A stretch of DNA of 52,488 nt, from NCBI GenBank assembly GCA_028872955.1, contig JAGWNX010000018.1, forward strand, positions 1-52,488. Direction: 5' to 3'. Source of the stretch: Acidobacteriota bacterium (lineage in GTDB: Bacteria; Acidobacteriota; Terriglobia; Terriglobales; Acidobacteriaceae). The translations under genes and the position numbers were made by a program. The notes beneath the pieces are model-generated. The model was not told the origin of the DNA. It searched no databases and saw nothing but the letters and a program-made list of their open reading frames with translations. Shown here piece by piece: positions 34,928 to 42,522 of the stretch; position 1 is the stretch's first letter; each line of letters opens with the position of its first letter.

Positions 34928-36259
34928 CTAGCAGGCCAGTTGCTCGCGGTCAATCTGCATGCTGCCCAGGTTCCCCAGCAGGGTCAGCGCCATCGTCTGC
35001 GGTTGCAGCAGCTCGTTGGCCAGCTCCAGCACCTGGTCCGGTGTCACGGCTTCAATGCCTCGCGTAATCTCTTCCACACCGAAGAAGCGGCCAAAGTACA
35101 TCTGCTGCCGCGCCAGGTTTGCCATGCGGCTGCCGGAGCTCTCCAGTGCCAGCACCATGTTGCTCTTGAGCTGGTCCTTGGCGCGCTTCAGCTCCGCGTC
35201 ACTCACCCTCTCCTGCTTCAGACGCCGGAACTCGGCCAACGTAAGCCGCAGCACCTCGGTCGTCTTATCCACCGACGTACCGGCGTAGACGCTCAGCGAC
35301 CCGGTGTCGCGGAAGGGGTTCATCTCGGAGTAGATGGAGTAGGCCAGGCCGCGGTCCTCGCGGATAGCCTGGAACAGCCGCGAGCTCATGCCGCCACCCA
35401 GCATCGTATTCAGCAGGTAGACCGCATAGCGGCTGGGGTGGTTCACCGGCGGTGCCGTCACGCCCAGGCAAAGCTGCACCTGCTCCAGACTCTTCTTGCG
35501 CTTCAGGGTAATGTGCGGGGTGGCCTGCGGTGCGGGCTCGGCGGTGCCGCGGTGCCCGGAAGCTGGCAATTCGCCAAAGTAGCGCGCGACCTGCTCGACA
35601 AAGGCATCGTGGTCCAGGTTGCCAGCTGCGGAGAAGATCATATTCTCTGCCGTGAATCGCTCGCGGAAGTACTCCAGCAGGATCGCCTGGTCGAACGTGG
35701 CGACCGTCTTGGCCGTGCCCAGGATCGGTCGCCCCAGCGCATGATTCTTCCAGAAGTTCTGGGTAAAGACCTCATGCACCAGGTAGTCCGGGTTGTCCTC
35801 ATCCATCTTGATCTCTTCCAGGATGACGCCCTGCTCCCGTGCCACGTCCTCCGGCGCAAAGGTCGGGTGCAGCACCAGATCACTCAGAACATCAAGCGCA
35901 GGCTGCACATTTTCGTCCAAAACCTTGATATTGAAGCAGATCGTTTCTTTGCTCGTGAAGGCGTCCAGGTTGCCGCCCATGGTATCCACCTCACGGGCAA
36001 TCTGCTGCGCCGAGCGACTGCCGGTGCCCTTGAACACCATGTGCTCAACAAAGTGCGAGATGCCGTTCCGCTGGGCAGATTCGTCGCGCGAGCCCGTGCC
36101 GACCCACGCTCCCATGGAGACGCTCCGCACCCAAGGCATCTGCTCGGTCAGCACCATCATGCCGTTCTGAAGCGTCGTCTTCCTGATGCTGCGCACCGCG
36201 CTGCCTTGCCCAGCCGCCTCCGCCGTTACAAACTCCGTCTCCGCTACCGATGCCGCCAT
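34928..36259 (-). CDS. M16 family zinc peptidase
   Basis: A 443-residue pitrilysin-type metallopeptidase half. The inverted zinc motif HFVEH lies in NGISHFVEHMVFKGTGSRSA with the downstream glutamate in VILEEIKMDEDNPDY. The C-terminal domain keeps the substrate-binding RY-like block GMSSRLFQAIREDRGLAYSI. Enzymes of this size act as dimers, cleaving peptides such as transit or signal peptides; bacterial YmxG/PqqL-like relatives are the nearest by eye. No signal peptide is visible, so it is probably cytosolic. AGGAGA precedes the ATG. The 97-base gap to the pilin gene leaves room for a separate pilin promoter. Confidence 0.9.
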   Translation of the reverse strand: MAASVAETEFVTAEAAGQGSAVRSIRKTTLQNGMMVLTEQMPWVRSVSMGAWVGTGSRDESAQRNGISHFVEHMVFKGTGSRSAQQIAREVDTMGGNLDAFTSKETICFNIKVLDENVQPALDVLSDLVLHPTFAPEDVAREQGVILEEIKMDEDNPDYLVHEVFTQNFWKNHALGRPILGTAKTVATFDQAILLEYFRERFTAENMIFSAAGNLDHDAFVEQVARYFGELPASGHRGTAEPAPQATPHITLKRKKSLEQVQLCLGVTAPPVNHPSRYAVYLLNTMLGGGMSSRLFQAIREDRGLAYSIYSEMNPFRDTGSLSVYAGTSVDKTTEVLRLTLAEFRRLKQERVSDAELKRAKDQLKSNMVLALESSGSRMANLARQQMYFGRFFGVEEITRGIEAVTPDQVLELANELLQPQTMALTLLGNLGSMQIDREQLAC

Positions 36260-36467
36260 GTGTCTCCTGATCCAGCCTCATTCTTTCACACTCCCGTGAC
36301 GTTGCCGCCGGCAGGGAGGCGTGACCGTCGAGGAGCAACGGACGCGGCCAGAGGCTGCGCTCCTGGCTGCGTCCGCACGACTGGCCTGGACGGCATGTCG
36401 GCCCTGGGATGTCACCGGCGACCCGACGCGCCAGGATCGGGGACAATAGCCGGTTGAGAGGACGCAA

Positions 36468-36839
36468 CTATTGATCTAACTGGATTAAGGCGGGAGCGTC
36501 GCAGCTGGCCCGGGTTAGGCGCTGCTGGTCGGTCTGCATCGCCGCGTCTTGGGCACAGGCCAGCAGGGTGGCCCGCAGAATGGCATCCAGCCGCGCGTCA
36601 GGCAAGGGAGCCACGCGATAGTGCATCCACTTGCCGTCGCGCCTGGCCTGTACCAGGCCGCTGCGGCGAAGGCTGGCCAAATGGCGGGAGATCTTCGGCT
36701 GGCTGAGCTGCAGTACCTCAGCCAGCACGCAGACGCAGACCTCCCGATCCTGCATCAGGTGGAGCAGGCGCAGGCGCGTCTGGTCTGCCAGTGCGGTAAA
36801 CAGGGTGGTCAGGCTACAGGCCGTGGGAGAGGGGGACAT
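36468..36839 (-). CDS. arsR: ArsR family metalloregulatory repressor
   Basis: A 123-residue winged-helix repressor: TLFTALADQTRLRLLHLMQD, then the arsenic-binding pair in EVCVCVLAEVLQLSQP, the recognition helix QPKISRHLASLRRSGLV and the wing ARRDGKWMHYRV. The Cys-Val-Cys at the DNA-binding helix is the classic As(III)/Sb(III) sensing site. It diverges from arsC across 130 bases carrying promoter-like elements for both directions. No ribosome site precedes the ATG, and a -10-like TATACT ends only seven bases before it, so the message may be leaderless. Confidence 0.9.
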   Translation of the reverse strand: MSPSPTACSLTTLFTALADQTRLRLLHLMQDREVCVCVLAEVLQLSQPKISRHLASLRRSGLVQARRDGKWMHYRVAPLPDARLDAILRATLLACAQDAAMQTDQQRLTRASCDAPALIQLDQ

Positions 36840-36846
36840 CAGCCAA

Positions 36847-36885
36847 AGTATATGCCTTGACGGATGTGAGGCGGCAACTTATATC
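36847..36885. promoter_or_regulatory. overlapping divergent promoters of arsR and arsC
   Basis: Plus strand: TTGACG (36857-36862), 17 bases, TATATC (36880-36885) reads toward arsC. Minus strand: TTGCCG (36872-36877), 19 bases, TATACT (36847-36852) reads toward arsR. The elements interleave, so one ArsR-bound site could silence both. No perfect dyad is visible for the operator. Confidence 0.5.
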
Positions 36886-36969
36886 TGTATGTGCGTATGT
36901 GTTGCTGCGGTCCCGCTGCCTGTGGACTGCCCGGCACACGATCCTGACCCCTGGAGCACCGCCGTCGCC

Positions 36970-37461
36970 ATGTCGCAGCCCTACAACGTCCTGATTCTCT
37001 GCACGGGCAACTCGGCTCGTTCGATTCTTGCCGAGGCGCTGCTCAACCACAAGGCGGCGGGCCGGGTGCGGGCCTACAGCGCGGGCAGTCATCCTTCGGG
37101 CATGCCGCGGCCAGAGGCTCTGCGCCAGCTGCAGTCGGCCGGTATCTCCATTGAGGGGCTGCGCAGCAAGAGCTGGGACGAGTTTGCCGCGCCCGGTGCG
37201 CCCAAGCTGGACTTCGTCTTCACCGTCTGCGACAACGCCGCCGGGGAGGTGTGTCCGCTGTGGCCGGGCCGGCCGATGACGGCTCATTGGGGCATCCCAG
37301 ACCCCGCCGCCGTGCAGGGCACGCCCGAGGAGATTGCGCGCGCCTTCCAGGAGGCCTTCTCCCTGCTCGACCGGCGCATCAGCCTGTTTCTCGCGTTGCC
37401 GTTGGAGACGTTGGAGCAGACCGCGATCCAGCGCGAGCTGGACGCCATAGGCCGCGCATGA
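36970..37461 (+). CDS. arsC: thioredoxin-type arsenate reductase ArsC
   Basis: A 163-residue low-molecular-weight phosphatase-fold arsenate reductase. The P-loop is LCTGNSARS (Cys11-x5-Arg17), which attacks arsenate. The redox relay cysteines are in VCDNAAGEVCPLWPG, and the acidic loop is in AHWGIPDPAAVQG. It reduces As(V) to As(III) with thioredoxin. The ATG at 36970 starts just before the P-loop as expected; the frame upstream is open but non-homologous. The stop overlaps the start of the channel gene (ATGA), so the two are translationally coupled. The locus is divergent from arsR. Confidence 0.93.
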   Translation: MSQPYNVLILCTGNSARSILAEALLNHKAAGRVRAYSAGSHPSGMPRPEALRQLQSAGISIEGLRSKSWDEFAAPGAPKLDFVFTVCDNAAGEVCPLWPGRPMTAHWGIPDPAAVQGTPEEIARAFQEAFSLLDRRISLFLALPLETLEQTAIQRELDAIGRA

Positions 37462-38141
37462 CGCCCAGTCTGCCGCCCAGTCTGTCGCGTCGAGCCGTTG
37501 CCGAGGCGCTAGGCACCCTGTTGCTGTTGGCCGTTGTGGTGGGCTCGGGCATCATGGCGGACCGGCTGTCGGCGGGCAACACCGGGCTGGCGCTGCTGGC
37601 GAATAGTCTGGCGACTGGCGCCGGACTGCTGGCCATCCTGCTGACGTTTGGCCCGGTCTCCGGGGCGCACCTCAACCCGGCGGTGACGCTTGCCCTGGCG
37701 GCCGAGGGGCAGATGGTATGGGCCGAGGTGCCGACCTATCTGGCTGCGCAGATTGCTGGCGGCTTCGCCGGGGTGGCGGTCGCACACGGCATGTTCGGGC
37801 ATGCGGCCTTTGCCGTCTCGATCCATGCGCGCTCCGGGGCGTCCCAGTGCTGGAGCGAGTTCGTCGCCACCTTCGGATTGCTGGCGGTGGTTCGGTCCTG
37901 CTCGCGCACACAGCCGCAGATCGTGCCGCTTGCCGTGGCGGCCTACATCACCTCGGCGTACTGGTTTACGGCGTCAACGTCGTTTGCCAATCCAGCCGTC
38001 ACGCTGGCGCGCATGGCAACGGACACGTTTACCGGCATTCGTCCTGCGGATGCGCCGGGGTTCCTGGTGGCGCAGTTTGCCGGTGCGGCAGCGGCGGTGG
38101 TGCTGTTCCGGTGGCTCTTGCCGCAGCGGCAGCCGGCCTAG
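37458..38141 (+). CDS. MIP/aquaglyceroporin-family channel, probable arsenite efflux channel
   Basis: A 227-residue aquaporin-family protein with six hydrophobic segments and both half-helix motifs intact: GAHLNPAVTLALA in the first half and SFANPAVTLARMATDTFTGI in the second. The arginine after the second NPA, used in the selectivity filter, is present. It overlaps arsC by four bases and no ArsB or Acr3 pump is seen. In Sinorhizobium meliloti an aquaglyceroporin (AqpS) replaces the pump: arsenite made by ArsC leaves down its gradient. The same role is inferred here from the coupling to arsC. It could also take part in glycerol or water flux. Confidence 0.87.
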   Translation: MTPSLPPSLSRRAVAEALGTLLLLAVVVGSGIMADRLSAGNTGLALLANSLATGAGLLAILLTFGPVSGAHLNPAVTLALAAEGQMVWAEVPTYLAAQIAGGFAGVAVAHGMFGHAAFAVSIHARSGASQCWSEFVATFGLLAVVRSCSRTQPQIVPLAVAAYITSAYWFTASTSFANPAVTLARMATDTFTGIRPADAPGFLVAQFAGAAAAVVLFRWLLPQRQPA

Positions 38142-38304
38142 CTGCCTGCGCTGTCGTCTCTGCGACGGCATTGCTCCTGCCGCAAAGTGGCGTATAGTTC
38201 CACGCAACCGATCTTCGGCCTGCCAACGCGTGGCGTGCTGAGGAACGGCTCGCCGGCCCTTCCTCCCCAAAAGTACCTACGTCACACACAAGGAGAGACA
38301 GCGT

Positions 38305-38589
38305 ATGAAGTTCGTCACGACGTTTACGATTCGTCCCGGCTGCCACCAGGAGGCGGTAGAGCGATTACTCGGAGGCAAGGCTCCCCTGCCAGCGGGGGTG
38401 ACCCTGATCGGTCGCTGGTTTAAGACCGATGGCTCCGGAGGGTTCTCGGTCTACGAGACGGACGATCCCAGCGCAATGTTTGCCAACGCCGTTCTTTGGT
38501 CGGATGTCCTGGAAGTTCAGTCCAGCGCAGTTGTCGAGGGCGCAGTTGCGGCGTCAGCTCTGGCCGCACGCTACGGCATGCCCAAGTAG
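38305..38589 (+). CDS. DUF3303 family small protein
   Basis: A 94-residue protein beginning MKFVTTFTIRPGCHQEAVER, with LPAGVTLIGRWFKTDGSGGF and SVYETDDPSAMFANAVLWSD. This is the ferredoxin-like dimeric alpha/beta-barrel pattern of DUF3303, related to antibiotic-biosynthesis monooxygenase-like folds. No catalytic residues can be assigned. AAGGAGAGACAGC is a strong ribosome site. It lies 160 bases after the MIP channel gene on the same strand and could be read with the arsenic operon, though the spacing suggests its own promoter. Confidence 0.82.
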   Translation: MKFVTTFTIRPGCHQEAVERLLGGKAPLPAGVTLIGRWFKTDGSGGFSVYETDDPSAMFANAVLWSDVLEVQSSAVVEGAVAASALAARYGMPK

Positions 38590-38593
38590 TTCC

Positions 38594-38736
38594 ATCTGCG
38601 GAACAAGACCGCAGACTTTGCTCCCAGGTCGCCTGTCCGCAGGCGGGCGATCCGGGAGTCTGGGCGAAGCGAGGCATGCGGGTGGCCCTCTGCGCAGGGC
38701 GCGGCGCGGCTGCTGCCCGGTCTGGTGCTTGAGCAC
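38594..38736. other. GC-rich intergenic stretch with several hairpins
   Basis: Between DUF3303 and rlmN the stretch holds TCTGCGG/CCGCAGA (a 7-bp stem just after the DUF3303 stop, followed by CTTTGCTCC, a weak terminator), CGCCTG/CAGGCG with a four-base loop, and the dyad GTGCT-TG-AGCAC at 38725-38736. No tRNA or known riboswitch pattern was recognised. It may be only a terminator plus leader, or a small structured RNA. Confidence 0.35.
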
Positions 38737-38755
38737 GAACAGCTCCTCGTATAAT
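38729..38755 (+). promoter_or_regulatory. candidate sigma70-type promoter of rlmN
   Basis: TTGAGC at 38729-38734 and a perfect TATAAT at 38750-38755, separated by 15 bases (short of the usual 17). It would start transcription near 38762 and give a leader of about 87 bases before the rlmN ATG. The dyad at 38725-38736 overlaps the -35 element. Confidence 0.5.
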
Positions 38756-38848
38756 CAAAGTCTCAGCAGGATCCAGGGTCGCACCTCTTCGCGCCACGCG
38801 AGGCGGGCTGGTTGCCCGATTCTGGTTGATACGTTTCGCTCAAGCCGC

Positions 38849-40111
38849 ATGGATCCATTGGAACAATCCGTCGTTCGCGAGGCAGGCCCGCACAAGCAGC
38901 TCTTTGGCCAGCAGCCAGACGCGTTGCAGGCGCTGATGCTGCAGTATGGCCAGACGAAGTACCGCGGTACCCAACTGGCAGAGGCGCTCTATCGTCAGCG
39001 GGTCACCTCGCTGGATCAGGTGACGACGCTCTCTGCGACGTTGCGCGAGACGCTGGCTGCGGAGGGCTACACCGTGGGGCAGCCGGAGATTGTGCAGACG
39101 GCGCGCTCCGTCGACGGCACCGAGCGGTACCTCATCCGGCTGGCAGACGGCGAGACCATTGAGACGGTGTGGATGCCCGACGGCGACGGTGGAGAACGCG
39201 GCGATGGCAGCGAGGCCGCCGAGGAAGAGCGTGGCGAGCTGGACGAGGATCTGCCAGTGGCCGCCACCGCCCAGCGCCGAGACACCCGGAATCAGGGCGG
39301 GGCGCTGGCAGCGCAGGGCTATCGCCGGGCCACCATCTGTGTCTCGTCGCAGGTAGGCTGCGCGGTCAACTGCCAGTTCTGCCTGACGGCCAAGCTGGGC
39401 ATTCGCCGCAACCTGACCACGGGCGAGATCGCCGGGCAGGTGGCTGCGGTGTTGAATCGCCACCAGGTGAAGATGGGCCAGGACCGCATCAACCTAGTGT
39501 TTATGGGCATGGGCGAGCCCTTTCTGAACTACGACAACTTTATGGACGCGGTGCGCGTGCTGCGCTACATGGGCATCCCCGAGTCGCGGATGACGGTGTC
39601 CACCTCAGGCATTGAGCCGGCGATCCGCCGCTTCGCGCTGGAGCCCGTGCGGCCCAAGCTGGCGCTCTCTCTGAACGGCTCCAACGATGGGGTGCGCGAG
39701 CAGGTGATGCCGATCACGCGCAAGTGGAACATCCAGCAGCTGCTGGACGCTATTGCCACGATTCCTTTTGGCAAGCGCGAGTATGTGACGTTTGAGTATG
39801 TCATGCTGGGCGGCATCAACGACCAGCCGGAGAACGCACGCGAGGTACTCGAGCTGTTGCGCGGCCGGAAGGCCAAGGTGAACCTGATCGTCTGGAACCC
39901 CGGGCCGGGGATTGCGTACCGCCAGCCCACGCCGGAGGATGTCGCCGTCTTCCACCAGATGCTGATCGCGGGGGGAATTCCCACGTTTACCCGCCGTCCG
40001 CGCGGGCGCGACATCTATGCCGCCTGCGGCCAGCTCAAGCGGACGGTAGAGGATACGCCGCTGCCCGTGCCGCTAGTGCAGCTTTCACCTGCGGCCAATC
40101 CTCTCGCGTAA
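38849..40111 (+). CDS. rlmN: 23S rRNA/tRNA adenine-C2 methyltransferase RlmN
   Basis: A 420-residue radical-SAM enzyme that methylates A2503 of 23S rRNA and A37 of some tRNAs. Visible features: N-terminal helical domain (YGQTKYRGTQLAEALYRQR), the 4Fe-4S motif CAVNCQFC (C-x3-C-x2-C), MGMGEPFLNYDN, LALSLNGSNDGVR and the second catalytic cysteine in DIYAACGQLK. Between the core strand TVWMP and TICVSSQVGC lies an unusual insert of about 45 residues, rich in Gly, Asp and Glu. The start ATG is at 38849; the open frame before it is non-homologous. The 3' end overlaps the opposing acetyltransferase gene by 77 bases. Confidence 0.93.
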   Translation: MDPLEQSVVREAGPHKQLFGQQPDALQALMLQYGQTKYRGTQLAEALYRQRVTSLDQVTTLSATLRETLAAEGYTVGQPEIVQTARSVDGTERYLIRLADGETIETVWMPDGDGGERGDGSEAAEEERGELDEDLPVAATAQRRDTRNQGGALAAQGYRRATICVSSQVGCAVNCQFCLTAKLGIRRNLTTGEIAGQVAAVLNRHQVKMGQDRINLVFMGMGEPFLNYDNFMDAVRVLRYMGIPESRMTVSTSGIEPAIRRFALEPVRPKLALSLNGSNDGVREQVMPITRKWNIQQLLDAIATIPFGKREYVTFEYVMLGGINDQPENAREVLELLRGRKAKVNLIVWNPGPGIAYRQPTPEDVAVFHQMLIAGGIPTFTRRPRGRDIYAACGQLKRTVEDTPLPVPLVQLSPAANPLA

Positions 40112-40649
40112 TCGAAAACCAGACGCTGTGGCGCTGGCTGCCATCGGGCATGACGAAGTGATTGCGGAAGATACCTTCCTGCGTCGCTCCCATCTTGCGC
40201 ATGGCGGCCTGGGACTGCAGGTTCTCGTGGTGGGTCTTGAGTGCAACCCGGCGCAGGCCCAGGGTCTCAAAGGCATAGGTCAGCTGCAGCAGCTTGGCCT
40301 CCGGGTTCAAGCCGCTGCCGTGCAAGGCTGGTGCAATCCAGGTGTGACCCAGCTCTACGGTGCCATGCTTTCGGTCAAGATCGACAAAACGCGTACTGCC
40401 CACCACCTGGCCGGTGGCCTGTACGACCGTGGCCCAGGGTAAAGCGTTGCCACTCGCTTGCATAGCCAGGGCTGCCTCCAGCCAGCTACGCAGTTGCTGT
40501 GGCGTGCGAACGTCAACCAGCATGTAGCGCCAGATGCGTGGATCCAGGGCTACGGCCTCCAGAGCGGGCAGGTGGTGCAGCCCAAGGGGCTCCAGCCGAA
40601 CCAGCCGGCCTGTGAGGGTCGGTGTCTCGGGCGGGGCCGGTGTGGTCAC
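40035..40649 (-). CDS. GNAT family N-acetyltransferase (RimJ/RimL-like)
   Basis: A 204-residue GCN5-related acetyltransferase: the N-terminal strand LTGRLVRLEPLGLHHLPALE, the substrate-side VGSTRFVDLDRKHGTVELGH, the acetyl-CoA region WIAPALHGSGLNPEAKLLQL and the final AMRKMGATQEGIFRNHFVMP. Relatives acetylate ribosomal-protein N-termini or small molecules; the substrate is unknown. The start is GTG, overlapping the yvcK stop (GTGA), so the two are coupled. Its last 77 bases overlap rlmN on the other strand; both reading frames look genuine by motif content outside the overlap. Confidence 0.88.
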   Translation of the reverse strand: MTTPAPPETPTLTGRLVRLEPLGLHHLPALEAVALDPRIWRYMLVDVRTPQQLRSWLEAALAMQASGNALPWATVVQATGQVVGSTRFVDLDRKHGTVELGHTWIAPALHGSGLNPEAKLLQLTYAFETLGLRRVALKTHHENLQSQAAMRKMGATQEGIFRNHFVMPDGSQRHSVWFSITREDWPQVKAALAARAAAYPLPSA

Positions 40650-41749
40650 CGGCGCGCTCCTGCCGGATGCAGCTTGGCACCGGCCAGCTCCAGCAACACC
40701 TCGGCTACACGGTCGTAGTCGTGGCGCAGCACATCGCCCTCGTGGACGAAGTTGCCCGTGATGGGCTCCACACCGAGCGCGCGAACGCGCTCCAGGTCCA
40801 CCTCGATCGGGCTCTGCCCCTCCCGCGCGTACTGCTCCAGTACCTTGGCAGAGATGGGAGCGGTGTTGAGCAGCGCATGGCTGAAGATGGGGCCGGAGGT
40901 GTTGCCCGCATGCTGCAGGATCTTCTCAATATGCTGCGAAGCGGTCAGGCCCAGCGACTCATTGGCCTGCGTCATCAGGTTGCAGACGTAGACCTTGGTG
41001 GCCTGCGACTGCGCCAGCGCCTCCGGGATGCCGCGCACCAGCAGATTGGTGATGAGCGAGGTGTAGAGCGAGCCCGGTCCCAGCGTGATCAGGTCTGCCT
41101 GCTCGATAGCATGCAGCGCCTCAGGCAGCGGGTCGACGGTCTCCGGTCGCAGCATCAGCTCGACGATGCGCAGTTTGCTGGCCGTGATGTTCGTCTCGCC
41201 CTCGACGATGGAGCCGTCATCCATGCGTGCGGCCAGTTCGACGTTCGTATTGGTAGCAGGGAAGATACGGCCGCGCGTGGCCAGAATCTGCGATGACATC
41301 TGCACGGCCTGGGCGAAGTCGCCGGTGATGCTGGAGAGCGCGGCCACGAAGAGATTGCCAAAGCTGTGCCCCTCCAGCTCGCCCTGGTCGAACCGGAACT
41401 GAAAGAGCCGGGAGAGCAGATGTTCATCTTCACTGAGCGCGACCAGGCAGTTCCGCACGTCGCCGGGCGGCAGCATATTCAGGTCTTCGCGGAGCCGGCC
41501 GGAGGAGCCTCCATCGTCGGTGACGGTGACGACGGCCGAGAGGTCGCGAATGACGCAGGGCACGTCGGAGGACGCGTACGCCGGCAGCAGATCCTCGGCA
41601 CGGCGACCGCCACGAAAGCCTTTGCGGCGATCGGGCGCGGCGACGTAACGCTTGAGGCCGCGCAGCAGCGTAGAGAGCCCTGTGCCTCCGCCAATGGCGA
41701 CGACCCTCAGTGCCTGGTCACTCTGATCCGAGGACCTTGTTGGATGCAT
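40646..41749 (-). CDS. yvcK: YvcK/CofD-like UDP-sugar-binding regulator
   Basis: A 367-residue protein of the YvcK (gluconeogenesis factor) family. Motifs are VVAIGGGTGLSTLLRGLKRY, VVTVTDDGGSSGRLREDLNM, LPPGDVRNCLVAL, LEGHSFGNLFVAALS, ITLGPGSLYTSLITNLLV and YVCNLMTQANESLGLTASQH. Known homologues bind UDP-GlcNAc and help balance carbon flow into cell-wall precursors. About 35 extra residues with a basic KGFRGGRR stretch separate the first two motifs, longer than in classical YvcK. It lies downstream of the TPR gene and upstream of the acetyltransferase gene on the minus strand. Confidence 0.9.
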   Translation of the reverse strand: MHPTRSSDQSDQALRVVAIGGGTGLSTLLRGLKRYVAAPDRRKGFRGGRRAEDLLPAYASSDVPCVIRDLSAVVTVTDDGGSSGRLREDLNMLPPGDVRNCLVALSEDEHLLSRLFQFRFDQGELEGHSFGNLFVAALSSITGDFAQAVQMSSQILATRGRIFPATNTNVELAARMDDGSIVEGETNITASKLRIVELMLRPETVDPLPEALHAIEQADLITLGPGSLYTSLITNLLVRGIPEALAQSQATKVYVCNLMTQANESLGLTASQHIEKILQHAGNTSGPIFSHALLNTAPISAKVLEQYAREGQSPIEVDLERVRALGVEPITGNFVHEGDVLRHDYDRVAEVLLELAGAKLHPAGARR

Positions 41750-41835
41750 AGTGCCTGAGCCCTTCCTGCGTCTTGAACCTGTGTGGCTCTGCTGGCTGGC
41801 CGCGGAGTGTGCTGATGGTTCGCCGCCAAAGCCGC

Positions 41836-42405
41836 CTAGACTTCAGGATAGAGCAATTCGGTAAAGCGTGGGTCGTCCGCCATGTCCTGAAAGTCGGAGT
41901 CGGAGCGTGCCTGGATGCGATTCTGCGGATTCAGCCGGATGGCTTCGGTCAGGTTCTCCAGGCAGGTCTGCACATCGCCGGTCATGCTGCACAGCACGGC
42001 CAGCCCGTAGTACGCGTAGTCTGCGGAGCTCTCCGCATCCAGAATGGCGCGGAACTGTTCGCGGGCGTCGTCGTAGTTGCCATGATTCAGCAGCGATACG
42101 GCGTAGTCAAACCGCTCTTCGTGGCTGCTGAAGGTCGTCTCCCGTGCGGTGATCTGGGTAAGGCAAGCGCTCATATAGACGCGGACGCGGTCCGCGACAT
42201 CTCCCGGGCAGGCTGGCAGCAGCTGTTCCAGCGCCTGATGAGCCTCAGTGAACTTGCCGGACTGCATCAACTGCAGCGCGGCGCCATAGGTCGCCATCGC
42301 CTGTTCCCGGCTCATCTCGCCCGCCATGGGCACCGAGCCTGCCAGTGTGCGCGGTGCGCGTTTCCCTGTATTGCCCGTGCTGCTTGTCGTCTTCGTCTGT
42401 GCCAT
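41836..42405 (-). CDS. small TPR-repeat protein
   Basis: A 189-residue soluble protein with an unstructured Thr/Ser-rich start (TKTTSSTGNTGKRAPRTLAG) followed by TPR-like helices: MATYGAALQLMQSGKFTEAH, FDYAVSLLNHGNYDDAREQF and YYGLAVLCSMTGDVQTCLEN. The end (FQDMADDPRFTELLYPEV) is typical of TPR proteins in this phylum. Such proteins are scaffolds; no partner can be named. It lies between the DUF4254 gene and yvcK on the minus strand, with gaps of 117 and 86 bases. Confidence 0.8.
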   Translation of the reverse strand: MAQTKTTSSTGNTGKRAPRTLAGSVPMAGEMSREQAMATYGAALQLMQSGKFTEAHQALEQLLPACPGDVADRVRVYMSACLTQITARETTFSSHEERFDYAVSLLNHGNYDDAREQFRAILDAESSADYAYYGLAVLCSMTGDVQTCLENLTEAIRLNPQNRIQARSDSDFQDMADDPRFTELLYPEV

Positions 42406-42522
42406 AGTGCTCGTATCGCCTGTCGTTTCGCCCTGCTGCGCAACCCTGGCGGTGCCAGTCGCGGAGCCAAGGCTGGGTTGAGAGCTCCCGTCTCGGTTTT
42501 ATACGCAGAGTCGCCACTCAGG

